Assembly (NCBI GenBank): GCA_021234155.1
Contig: JAJEKV010000050.1
Coordinates: 9,083,109-9,147,108 of the forward strand
Origin: Isoetes taiwanensis
Lineage: Eukaryota; Streptophyta; Lycopodiopsida; Isoetales; Isoetaceae
Length of the DNA: 64,000 nucleotides
Direction of reading: 5' to 3'
The notes under the pieces were generated by a model. It had not been told where the DNA came from. It ran no database searches and worked only from the letters and a program-made list of their open reading frames with translations. The position numbers were made by a program, and so were the translations under genes. Of this stretch, positions 53,676 through 64,000 are shown piece by piece. The stretch's first letter is position 1. Each line of letters opens with the position of its first letter.

Positions 53676-54775
53676 AGTCACGCCATGAGGGGCCGTGACA
53701 ATTTTGTTGGACTCACGCCGTGGGGCCGTGATGTTTGAAGTCATAGTTGCATGAAATTTGACCTCCAAAGGTATAATGGTAGGACGAGATATTCTGGTGT
53801 GTAAAAATGGCTTGAACATTAGAGAACACCAAAAATATGGGCCATGTGGAATATTCAAGTGTCTAAGTCTCTCTAGGAAAGAAAGTCATAAAGGATGATG
53901 ACAATGTGTTGACATGAGAGAAATGTGCCACGCCAGAGGATGGGCCGTGGGGTTTGATGCCGTGAGGGCCGTGAGATATCTGATGTTGAGGCCACGCCAT
54001 GGGGGCCGTGGTTCACGCAGAGGCCATTCCCGTGAGGTCTTTGGTGTTGAGGCCAAGCCGTGGGGTTCTGAGGGCGGAAGGCCACGCCGTGACGGCCGTG
54101 GGAGCAAGGCCACGCCCGGAAGGGCCGTGGGGAGCTCTTTTGAAGATATCGCAGATCGAAGCCACGCCGTGATGGTCGTGGGCTTCTACTACGGTTTGCG
54201 TGATGCACGCCGGGTAAGGATTTGCAGACTTGAAGCCACGCCGTGATGGCCGTGGGGCTCTGATGCTCTGACGGACAGTTTGCCTTGAGGTGCTGAGTGC
54301 GGAGAGGCCACGCCGTGACAGGCCATGGCGCCTAGAAAGTCGTTGGTCCACGCCGTGAGGGGCCGTGGAGGTATGCATAGCCGGTACTCTTTGATTTCAA
54401 CGGGACAACTGGAGTCGGAGAGGAAGATTGTCACTAAAAAAGGATAGGCATTTCATGGCCAACGAAGGGGTGCATCGGCCGGGCCGCTAGGCCTATGCCG
54501 CTCAAAGATGGCTTTTAAGATTTTGCTTGGCGATGTACAAATCCAAGTCCGCCCTGCATCCGATACAAAGGCGGTAATGTTGCAACAGATTCTTCATAAG
54601 GTAAATTGCTTGATGAAAATATTGAGACAGAGCTTCAGGCTGAGAAGAATTCCTGTAGAACTTACTCTGTTTCCATAAGGCCACGAAGGTCCGAGAAGCC
54701 AGGCCGTGATGGGCCGTGGCTTTCTTTTTGCTCTGAGAGTCTCCACGCCGTGAGCCGTGAGGGGCCGTGGAGCCG
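53676..54775. repeat. Interspersed CACGCCGTGA-GGCCGTGG motif array
   Basis: About 12-14 imperfect copies spaced 30-100 bp, each with the core CACGCC(G/A)TGA followed by GGCCGTGG within 1-4 bases. Copies sit near 53680, 53715, 53930, 53992, 54092, 54113, 54163, 54236, 54308, 54349, 54700 and 54747. CACG and CGTG arms can pair. It dominates the internal region. Confidence 0.85.
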
Positions 54776-56378
54776 TTGGTTCCAAAGTACGCAGAGGCTC
54801 TTGATCGGAACGAATCTGTGGAGCTGACGGTGAAGAAGGCGGTATTTCATGAAAAACTGGCAGATTTTGTCGCTGTTGTTGCTGGGCCAATGCCGCTTAA
54901 GATGGTGCTAAAAACTTTCGGATGCAGGGGGAACACAGATGTGTTGTTTGCTGTTATGCCAGGACACAAACTTGATGGATTCTGGCAGTGGAAAACCGTT
55001 GTCATGCCATGGTCTGTTGATAGATGCAGATGAAGGGTGCAGAAGTGATTCTCAGTTGCAGCCAACGCCGCAAAATGCAAGGCTTTACTAAATGCAGAGG
55101 CTCTTGCTAAGCCGAAAAATTGTTTGTTGCAGAAAGAGGGCATCTCATTGTCTTTAAAATATTGCAGGAGATAGATGAGATATCGGCTGGCTATGCAGCT
55201 CCAAGACGGCTTGAAGATATTGCTGAATCCATGGCTAATTGGCATAACAAATCCATGGGGCTTTTGAGGAAAATGGAGCGAGCTTGATCCCATGGAACTG
55301 TAAAAGACATTACCCCAGAAGATTGAACTGTTGATGCAAGAAAATTTGTTTGGGGCTTGTTCGCGAAGGCAAACCATGCCGACGAAAGTAAGACCATGTT
55401 CCTATGTTTCGGTGCTTGTCCGCCGCCTGCGGATACAAAAAGTCCCGTGGAAGGATGCGTAAGATCCGACTAAAACTTGACTCTTTTGTTCCCCAACAAT
55501 AGCTTAAATATAGCAAAATATGTCAAATCATTGGTGATAGCCCCGCTCGTTGAACAAAAGGGGTGAAGTGCCCCTGTGTTGCACCTACTGTGTGCAGAAA
55601 GCTGAGGGCAGAGCATGAAATCAGAGTTATGAATGTAGAGCATGAATCAAAGTTAGGAATCACGATAGAGTCAGATGTTGCATCCGAGCAAAATCATCAA
55701 TAAGAAAACCGATGGGGCTTGTCCAAGATAACAAAGTTGGGGCGGCTGGATTCGACATCGAATGAGAGAGCAGACGCCTTGATTTTGAATTTTGGGTCTC
55801 AGATTAAAGATCCGAGGGCATCCCAAAGATCCAAAATAGAATGCATGTGCCGGGCCGGAGAATCCAAGTGCTTGATGAAAAGAATCGTGGGCGTAATTTG
55901 TCCCTTTGTGAAACCATTGGGCAAATATCACAAGAGTATGGTGATGAAGAACATGAAAGACCCACGAGCATCTCCGCAGTTCAGCACCCAAAATACACTC
56001 GAAAAATAAAAGAACTGAGTAGTAATCAAGACCAAGGGCATCTCTAGCACAAAAATACACCCAAAAATAAGAATCATTAATTCGTGGCAAACTTGTCTCA
56101 GAAGAAATAAGAAATAAATGTATGCGCTTTGTGCACATAATAGAGGATAGCAAAATAGCGTTGATCAACCCAAATGTCACAAATAAGAACTTTATTTTGC
56201 CATTAAATCACGCTTTGCCCCTTCCTCTTCCGAAAAGTGGGCAAGTATCTGGAGATGATAATGCAAGAATGTGTCATTTGAGATCCAAATATTTTTGGGC
56301 TTAAAACTTTTGGAGATGCTTGAAATACAAAACAAGAGATTGATCATGAGCCCAAGAGACTCCGCATGAGGCGCCAGG

Positions 56379-56823
56379 TGTTGATGTTTGGGGTTCTTGG
56401 CATCACCTTGCAAGAAAGAAGCCCATGATCGCCGGAAGCCACAAGGCTGCCACAAATGCTCATGGATCAACAAAAAAGGTGGGAAGAAACTCCAAGAACA
56501 AGACAAAGCAAAGAATGAACAAAACTGAATCATATTGATGCTCCAAAAGGAGGTGCTCCAAAACGTGAGCAAAAACCTAAACAATGAGAGGAAATGCTCT
56601 CTCTAAATAGTAGAGCAAAACCCTAACCCTAACTGACATCTCACCTTCCACAGATCTAGGCTAAATCTGGGCCATAGATTGTGGGGTCCAATATGACAAA
56701 TACATGTGGCCTATGCCACCTACCACATATGTGGGCTAAATGGACCCTAGATCAAGTGGTCCAATGTGATAAATACATGTGGCCCATGCCACTCATACAT
56801 ATGTTTAGCCCAAAGGGCTAACA
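56379..56823 (-). repeat. 5' LTR of the non-autonomous element
   Basis: 445 bp, pair of 52448-52893. The double telo-box is at about 56621-56636. Confidence 0.93.
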
Positions 56824-56926
56824 ATTGGTGCCAGGCAGGAGCTCCAGGGCCGCAGATCCGCCATCTAGCATCCAGCATCCAGCACAGCACACCGCCATCC
56901 GATTGGCTCAGGGATCTACAATCTGT

Positions 56927-57163
56927 TCAGCCTACTTCTGCTTCATCTAAGTCCTGGTTGATGAGGTCAGCCAGGTCTTCTAGTGATCCTTGCTCGGATC
57001 CCTCCTCCTGTAGCTCCTCTGAATTACTCTCCTCACCGATGGAAGTTCGCCTCCTCGAAGCGAAGAAGCCGCTCGAAGTGGTCGGCCAGATGCGCCTCTT
57101 ATCCCGGCGCTTAGGCTCGTCGCCTAGTCGATACTTCCGAACAGTTTGTTTGGTGCGCGCCAT
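56927..57163 (-). CDS. H3-tail-like leader ORF, third copy
   Basis: 78 residues opening MARTKQTVRKYRLGDEPKRR. An in-frame TAA lies two codons before the ATG. After Met removal, A-R-T-K-Q-T-V-R-K differs from histone H3 1-9 only at Ala7. The rest (TSSGFFASRRRTSIGEESNS, then an acidic C-terminus LEDLADLINQDLDEAEVG) is unlike the 23323 copy apart from a basic-then-acidic trend. The stop at 56927 may be premature. Conservation of the first ten codons in otherwise divergent ORFs points to selection on the tail. Confidence 0.8.
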   Translation of the reverse strand: MARTKQTVRKYRLGDEPKRRDKRRIWPTTSSGFFASRRRTSIGEESNSEELQEEGSEQGSLEDLADLINQDLDEAEVG

Positions 57164-57849
57164 GCTTTACTTCACGTCAATCGGAGCTCTGGCGCCCAAA
57201 AATCGCCTCGAAATGCGGGAGCTAACTTTTAAGCAGGAAGTCTACAAATGAGAAGGGTTTGGGTCTATTTATAGCTTGGCCAAATTTTAGGTCAAATTCT
57301 AAGTTGCTCGTTTTCATGAGTCAAGGCACATATTAACTTAAAACATGTACTTACTTCAGAGTTTTCTAAGCAATTTTGTACTCATGGTGTGCACTAGAGG
57401 CCTGATCTAAATTTTAGGTCGAGGCTCATGCGATACTTGTGAGTAATTTTGCATTTTTGCCTAAAAACATGCAACTTCTAGACATACTCTTAGGGGTATG
57501 ACAAGCAAATCTAGCTAAACCCTATCTTAGAATTCGATCTAGCATATTATCTTGTTCAAATCCTTTAAGTTTGAAGGTGATTATGGCCAGTTACTCATGG
57601 TGTGCGCCTGGGGCTTGATCTAAATTTTAGGTCGATGCTCTGGCGCATACCATGAGCAATTTCCACACTTAGTGAAATTTTAGTTCAACTTTTTAGTTTT
57701 TTCTTGGTTTTCAATTCTTCTAATCACATACTAGCTTAGATAAACTACAAAAAATGAGAAAAAAATTTTCCCACTTTTTTGAGGTTTGAGAATTCTACTA
57801 AGTTAGTACTCATGGGAGCATGGGCTGCTTTGCTCTTGGTCTTCAAGAA

Positions 57850-57865
57850 CATTGCTCTGATACCA
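57850..57865 (-). other. Primer binding site (initiator-Met tRNA)
   Basis: TGGTATCAGAGCAATG, one base from the LTR end at 57867. Identical to the site at 47786-47801. Confidence 0.9.
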
Positions 57866-57866
57866 T

Positions 57867-59388
57867 TGTGACGTCCCCTACTCATATACAGTGCACTCAC
57901 CGTATACCAACAGGAGTTCATCCCCTATACCAGCTCTATGCTGATACAAGGCCCTCCATGTGTCACTGCAACCTTGATGAGTTCCAGTGGGAAGAATGAA
58001 GGGGTCATTTTACCCTGTCTCCCTCAGGGCCTACCTAGCTGCGGAAGCGTAAATATACATGTAAGTACAAATACATCAACCATCACGAAGGATGGTTCAC
58101 CACATATCTGCATCGACAAAGATCAGTACATCACATATGGAGATTCTACCCAAGGCTCAGACCCGAGAGGATGACTGACGGCTTGGGGCTCCAGAAGTCA
58201 TTGCAGACAGAATTAATGGCAAATGGATTTGGCTAGCATAGGAACATGGCTTAGGGTAGTCCACTCCATCCGCCCCTCCTGTGCACACTTTGCAGAATAG
58301 GTTGAAAAGTCTTGGGACCTGATTGTAGCCCCCCGGATGCATAGTCAGAGGGACTATTCCTGGGTTGCATCTCCCCAGTTCCGATAAGGCAGGTTGGGAT
58401 TGCTCCCACCAGAGGTTGGCATGCTGACTCAAGGTGACTAGAGGGCCACTGCCCGTACTCGACTGAACTCCATGGAAGGTGTACACCACCCCAAGAGTGT
58501 CGAACCCATGCAAAGCCTGCACGCAGTGGCAGAGCATTAGGTCTAGTGCACTATAATCCCCGATAGGCTTTACTACCAGAGGGACATGATCATGAGTCAG
58601 GACATGAACCTCCTTATAAGCTAGTCCGGCCCCTCCACCCACAACCAGGTTTGGTTCTTGTACACATGCCAAATTTAATAGTGCATTAAAGAGGGCTAGC
58701 TAGGAGCATCAGACTACTAGGCTTTTAAGGCCTCTACCCCCCTTCCCAATACAATGATTCCACAGAGATCATCATCACATACATATCATAGAAGAACTAA
58801 AGAATAAGATTTAGTCTAAATCATAGAGTTAGGTTCTTTAGTTATGGCTTGATATCTAGAGGTCTAGATGGCTGCTATGGGCAATTCAATAGGCTAAATC
58901 TACTTACACTATGCCTGGGAGGCGGATTACACTATTGAATTGGCAAAATACCTGATCCCTGGCTTGCTCCTCCTGCTCTGAACGCATCCATGCTGCAGAA
59001 CTGCTTGAAGATGAAGCTAGAAAGGGAAGCTGATGAGCTAGGCTGCTCAGACAGACTTCGGGAGTGGAGATTGGTTCTTGGAGCAAGCGAAACGGAGTTC
59101 TAGAAGGCTGTGGACGAAAATGGAAAGTTAGGGTTTCATATGCCCTATATAGGCTATAAGTTAGGGCTAGGGTTTCTATCATCCCTTGAGCATGTGGGAT
59201 AAATGGGTGTGGCCCACTTGCCTATATTAATTAAGTGGGCTAAAGTGTACACATGGATAAATGTGCACACACTTGCAAGTTGCCCCCTAGGGTGCTTCTT
59301 GCTTAGCTACACGTCGGCGTACACGTCAATCGGGATGGCGTGTACGCGTGACGATGCAGTACATTATACATCTTGGGACCGTATACTG
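57867..59388 (-). repeat. LTR of the third chromovirus relative
   Basis: On the minus strand it ends GACGTCACA. AAACCCTAGCCCTAA (about 59162-59177) sits a few bases upstream of a CTATATAGG TATA-like box, and a further AAACCCTAA lies just downstream (about 59127-59136). The 59388 end is inferred from where sequence shared with 19230 begins, so it is approximate. Confidence 0.75.
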
Positions 59389-59465
59389 TGCTGGAACATC
59401 ACAATTTATGTTGTATTCCATGGTCTATGGAGTCCTTGCCTGTAATTGAAACAACATGTTACACA
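59389..59465 (-). pseudogene. Fragment of the unidentified alpha/beta domain gene
   Basis: Matches 19230-19305: the first codons (MEYNINCDVPA) and the adjoining intron end. The rest of the domain is absent, cut by the chromovirus relative. Confidence 0.75.
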
Positions 59466-62400
59466 AGGCCCCCAAAATAGAACAGTTATCAGTTTTTCGG
59501 GACATTTTTTCTATGAAATCGCTATAAGAAAGCAATATTATTTTGTGGGTTAATATGTTGAATAACTATGAATGGTTATATCGTGTGGTTCTTGTTTAGG
59601 ATTTATTATTATAGTTTGTTACTATGGTTCAGCATCATGAGTTTTCATGGTAGTTTATTTGTTTGGTTTAATGCCATGGTCTTAATAGTGATTTATTGAC
59701 GTGTTTTAAGTCTATCGTGTAGTTAGCGATTTGGGACACAAACTACTAATAGTTTTTGCTTTAATATTTTCCAATGAAGTCTATATATTTTTTATATAAA
59801 CCAATGTTGTTCTATTTAGTATATTGAGGATAAACAAATGGTGCTTTTGACAATGCAATTAGTATTGATTTGACTTAGAAACCCTTCCCATATTTTTGTT
59901 GAAACCAATCACATATTTAAGACAGTGTTGTTATATGTTCTCTCCTTCGATTAGTGACACTTTCTCCATCCAATTGTTAATGTTATTGTTTTATAACTCG
60001 TATTGATTTACGCCCATTAAATGGTCACACTTTCTCCATCAAATTCTTAATGTTTTTATTTTGTAACTAGCATTGGTTTATGCTCATTAAATTCTAGATG
60101 TTTTTGTTGGAATTGATACGAGTTTGCACAATATTTTTTTCATCAAATTCTTAATGTTTTTGTCTTGTAATTAGTATTGATTTATACAACAAGAAATGTT
60201 CAATGAATATTTTGTTGTTATTTTAAACTAATAAAGTCATAATAATTGTGAATCAGAGATTTGAACCCTGGTATTTCCATTTGGTGAAGAACCCTATAAA
60301 CTTTTAAGAAGATTCATAAGTTAGTTATCAGAACTTTTAAATTTTATGAACGAACCAAGAAGAAATTTCATTGAACTACTTAATGGCAGATTTACATGAT
60401 CAGAATCCTGCTGCTTTTCAGTGGGAGAATTCTCACCACTACCATGCTTGATGTGTATTCTATTCACATGGAGTTTTGCCCCAAAATAGCAGACGACTAC
60501 CAGCGTTTATATTTTTCCTGAGTAGACGGTTTTCATCTCCAGCAAGTGCGCAGCAGAAATCACCCATGCAGCCAGACCTGAGTGCAACCATCCCAGTTTG
60601 CTGCTTTTCCAGCTGTGATATCACAGCAACAAGGCAGCCAAACCAATGCGCTGCTATTTTGATACCTCATGTTTTGCAGTAGAAACATCTGATAAAATGC
60701 ATTTTTCAAGAGAAGTAAATTGCAAAACCTATTCATATTTAACACGAGAACATACCACAACATGTCCTCTCAAAGATAGTTTAGTATTTTCCATGAGATA
60801 TAGAAATCAAATATCTTTTCAACTTACATCTTTTCAAAGTCATGTAATGTACCTTTGCTGTCAAATGCATTTACCTCATTAAGTATGACATTTAAGCACA
60901 AATTAGAAGAACTGAAGAGATCAAATATTGGAACATGCAAGGACACAATGCACACACAAGCTAGCAAGGATATACTAAAGGTACCATGAATCACTCAACT
61001 AATAATGAACCAGGTAAAAGATGCAATGGGATGAAAATTGGATGTCTAAGAACTAGAACATTCATACAATGGTGCAAGTCAGATTTAAAGAATTAATGCA
61101 AGAACACACAGCTAATTCCATTTGAAAAAAACAATTCTCGATCATGTGAAATAGTCCAGGATTGAAAGAAGAAACATGGAGGAAGAGATCGATCATCAAT
61201 TCATTCAGGATATTTCATAGAACTTCACTAATTTGCCAAAATGGTTTTGCAGTAGCAGAGACCTTGCAAAAACAGATAGCGTCTGTTGTACTACAAGTTC
61301 TTGAGTAGATTCTGCATTGTCTATGTACATGTCCAAAATGTACGTTTAAGGGCCACTGGATACTAAAAAGTAGGATCATTAAACTAGGTCATTAAATACA
61401 CAGCAAACTCAAACAGCCTGGACAGGTTTGATTCTTATCATATCCATTGAAACTTGATTAAGCAAGCAGTCCCATTAGCACATAATGGGGAAAGAAAGGC
61501 ATATCAAAATCTCTATGGTAAAGCAGAAAACAACTCACATTGCCCAAAGCACAATAAAAGTGCGATTTTCACAAAAAGAGAAATACAAAAGCACAGATTT
61601 AGAACTTCCCATTGGAGTACGAAACATCAATGTAAAGACTGATCATAATGGATATCATAAAATGGGAACAGATTTTACCTCGTTCGTTCGGAAAGGACTG
61701 ACTTAGAAGAATGAGGTAAGTCTGCACCAAGTCTATCTCGAGTGCTTTCTGGAGCTGCCTTGGACCTGTTGTTTTCTATTATTCAGTTTCTTTGGCATCT
61801 GCAACAGTTATTCACCTATTTATCGTTTTGCAAACTGCATAATATAAGGCTTACCTGAGGTCGAAGTACTTCCTTACTGCTCTGGCTCTTGCTTACACCA
61901 AAGCAAAGAGTAAAAATCTGTTCTACGTTATGGTGATGAGAGGCACAGACCCAATACAAAGAAAAAGCTGCGAAATTTTTGTAGAATTCTGTGCATACTG
62001 CCTTCTATTCTGCATTTTCGCACTTGCTTTCTTGCATGCAACGATTTGCTTGAAGCCATAGCCACACCCCATTCTCCTGCAGCATGGCGAAATGCCTGCC
62101 CTAACCCTACGTTTTGCCCGCCTTTTTCGTCTTTTTTCGTCTCTTGATGTCTTTGACATTGCCATGTAGGCACCACTTAGCCACATAGGTTGCTGTTTGC
62201 CAGGTCATATCCCAAGTGTGAGGTAGCTGCCCAATGACATATCTACCTCTAGGCAACACAGCATAAACACATTTGCTCTTATATATTTGTATAAGGGTAA
62301 CACAATTAAGACACAATCCCGACTTGGCAGTGACTAGCGGAGGCCGGGAGCTGTCAACCAGAATCGTGGATCAATTGTGTTACCCGTACAATATCATAAA

Positions 62401-64000
62401 GGACGAAGGGCATCCCCTGCTAGTTAGTGCAACATTTTTTGCTTCCACATCTGCTTCCAGACCTCTTTCTAAGCAAAATCTTAGGCTTAACTTTCACCGC
62501 TAGTGGAATCGCAGAAACTAGGGTAATTTCTAAATCGTGGCTCTTGATTGGTGGTTTTTAACTTCTACGAACCAAATGCCGATAGTGGAATCTAGCCCTT
62601 AGCATTCTTGAAAATTGGGGCAGATGACGTGGATGCACCAAAATGCACCACCGGAATGCAATCCGGCCTAGTTATGATACTGCAATCTTGCAATGCATTC
62701 TTGATGATAGATTATTACATGGCATTACATCTATTATTAGGAATCGGTACAATTTTGAGATATATCTTAAACATCAAGTTTTTGTAGCCATAGTAGTCGG
62801 ACAAAGGCAAACTTCGTGAATTACATGCCATCTTACCTATCGTAATGTTTGGTCGAAATTGCCTGTGACCTCTAAAACTTTAAATCACCTCTAAAACCAT
62901 TCATTAGAGGTAATTTGAGATCTCCTTTTGTCCCCATAAGAATCCTCCAATAGAATGAGTACTCTACATCAAACTGCAATTAATGCAGCATTAACAACTT
63001 CATTGCTGTCGTTTTTTCCCTATAACTTTTGATCTACTCATGAAAATGCTGCGGCGTTTGTTGCATTAGATGCAGAATGAAAAGATCTTTCAAGTGATAT
63101 ATGGTTATGATGTATTTTAATACAAGCCATATGTGTTAACCTTAAAAAATATGGTTTTTTGCTCTTTTCTTATATATTTACATCCCAAAAGATATAACAA
63201 AGGATTGTCATTAGAAAGATCTTGAGGAGACGAATCCATTGCCACAAATAGTGTTCAAATCGAAGTTTTTGATCAAAAGTTATAGTAGAAAAATGACACT
63301 GCAAAAGTTAGTTAGAACTGCATTAATTACTGCTGCCACATAATACTGGAATAAAATACACTGGAGCTCTTCTCTCATTGGACAGTTTAAAAAGCTGATG
63401 TGGCTTTTTAAGCATCCCTTAATGGGACAAAATGAGATCTCAAATTACCTCTAATGGAAGTCACCTCTGCCCTTACTATCACAGCGGAAAAAGCACCCCC
63501 TTACAGGCAATTCTGCAGGGTTTCGGCATTAGCCCACCCTAACGGGCTCACCAGGCCCTTATCCGTCGTAAGGGCTTGAGACCAGCAATTATCTCTACCA
63601 TAATAATTTTCCAGTGCCCGAACCCCATGGAACGGCTTTTTTTTTTTTTTTTTTGGGGGGTGGATGATCGCTATCATTATTATTTTTTATATGCATAGAA
63701 AGTAAGCAGAGAAGGCAAACCTGTAATGGAAAAAAAACCGCCAAAGCTTTTGCCATGCATCTTCCCAAATACAAATTTTTCCTATGGCACAGGCATAGCA
63801 GAAGAAATCGTGATGCGTAGCAATAACGATGCATAGAGCCCCAAGACGATGAAGCAATCGCATGCATAGAGCCCATGATGAAAGGCGAACCTAGAATTGG
63901 GCAGGAAGAAAAAGTTTCCACCAAATGTGACGCTCTTTATTTTTGACGAGAAATCAAAATACAATTCTTGTTGTATTAAAATTTAAATATACTCTATATT
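59466..64000. other. AT-rich non-coding sequence, no gene recognised
   Basis: Only short ORFs without domains (for example 60476-60682, 61454-61706, 61923-62186, 63595-63924). Repeated phrases such as TTCTTAATGTTTTT(A/G)T lie at 60030-60170, and a T-run at about 63639-63654 precedes a G-run. Two blocks near 62870-62930 and 63430-63470 share ATTACCTCTAA-type words. Nothing further is supported. Confidence 0.6.

Larger units (their letters stand above)
52448..56823 (-). mobile_element. Non-autonomous LTR retrotransposon (LARD-like), 4.4 kb
   Basis: Flanked by ATTGG at 52443-52447 and 56824-56828. LTRs are 52448-52893 and 56379-56823. It runs on the minus strand: next to the right LTR lies a primer-site-like TGGCGCCTCATGCGG, and next to the left LTR a polypurine tract (GGTGTGGTGGGGGAG). 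The internal 3.5 kb has no gag or pol. It carries about a dozen copies of a CACGCCGTGA(N)GGCCGTGG motif (53676-54775) and three copies of GAAGGGGCGGAAGG-type units (53229-53530). High LTR identity suggests a recent insertion. Confidence 0.92.
56829..59388 (-). mobile_element. Truncated chromovirus relative: 5' LTR, primer site and leader ORF
   Basis: Minus strand. The LTR is about 57867-59388 (1.5 kb) with the primer site TGGTATCAGAGCAATG (57850-57865), then a leader and the H3-tail-like ORF (57163-56927). The remaining element is missing to the left, where the LARD-like element has inserted. The right border adjoins a fragment shared with 19230-19300. The LTR shares blocks with the other two chromovirus LTRs but is clearly a different family. 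Confidence 0.82.

Noticed and set aside
53526-54434. Minus ORFs rich in HGVA/PSRRG in the LARD-like element
   Set aside because: They are translations of the CACGCCGTGA/GGCCGTGG motif array and have no domain.
56829-56926. Primer-site-like TGGTGCCAGGCAGG just right of the LARD-like element, suggesting plus orientation
   Set aside because: The first bases are the ATTGG target duplication plus host sequence. The minus-strand primer site and polypurine tract both support the opposite orientation.
63595-63924. 109-codon minus ORF at the window end
   Set aside because: It spans a T-run and G-run, reads as low-complexity lysine, and has no recognisable domain.

Overview
The window looks like a large, repeat-rich land-plant genome. 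The evidence is plant-type gene debris (YAK1/DYRK kinase, Ulp1-like SUMO protease, L-type lectin, NFD4/nodulin-like transporter), plant LTR retrotransposons with initiator-Met-tRNA primer sites, and telo-boxes (AAACCCTA) in the LTRs. A non-flowering lineage such as a fern is my guess; nothing seen proves it. No complete host gene is supported. The window is a nest of transposable elements in fragmented, duplicated gene sequence.

Layout. 1-913 is a duplicated segment with a YAK1-like exon relic. 914-7732 is one minus-strand LINE (LINE A) split by a 3,977-bp Helitron (2088-6064) that carries exons of an Ulp1-like protease and of an unidentified coiled-coil protein. 7733-17867 holds three long (GA/TC)n tracts separating LINE A, LINE B and LINE C, all in the same orientation. 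LINE B is itself split by a plus-strand L1-type LINE D with a poly(A) tail (about 10547-14645). 18670-19257 is the first of several copies of an unidentified domain. 20414-21106 plus 34331-34495 is the second copy of the 1-913 segment, split by a 13.2-kb chromovirus (Ty3/gypsy, 21107-34330, TSD AGCAA). 34496-39650 has duplicated copies of the unidentified domain, a Ty1/copia 3' end with LTR, a 441-bp MULE-type MITE with a 9-bp TSD, and a degenerate protein kinase. 39653-43670 is LINE E. 44113-49176 holds two copies of a hairpin-bearing repeat and a truncated minus-strand relative of the chromovirus. 49902-51434 has L-lectin and NFD4-like transporter fragments. 52448-56823 is a young non-autonomous LTR element (TSD ATTGG). 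56829-59388 is a third truncated chromovirus relative. 59466-64000 shows nothing codable.

The most striking result concerns the three chromovirus relatives. Each carries, between the 5' LTR and gag, an ORF that starts with M-A-R-T-K-(Q/C)-T-(L/V/M)-R-K, almost the N-terminus of histone H3 (A-R-T-K-Q-T-A-R-K). In each copy an in-frame TAA lies two codons before the ATG, the codons differ synonymously, and the downstream protein diverges. The intact-length copy also encodes an integrase with a C-terminal chromodomain, the module class that reads methylated H3 tails. One element family therefore appears to pair an H3-tail mimic with an H3-tail reader. The second striking result is the (TC)n-bounded tandem LINE array, which suggests microsatellite-targeted retrotransposition.

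Many ORFs carry single-base frameshifts, and the two chromovirus LTRs differ by many one-base indels in GC-rich stretches. Part of the apparent decay may therefore be sequence error.
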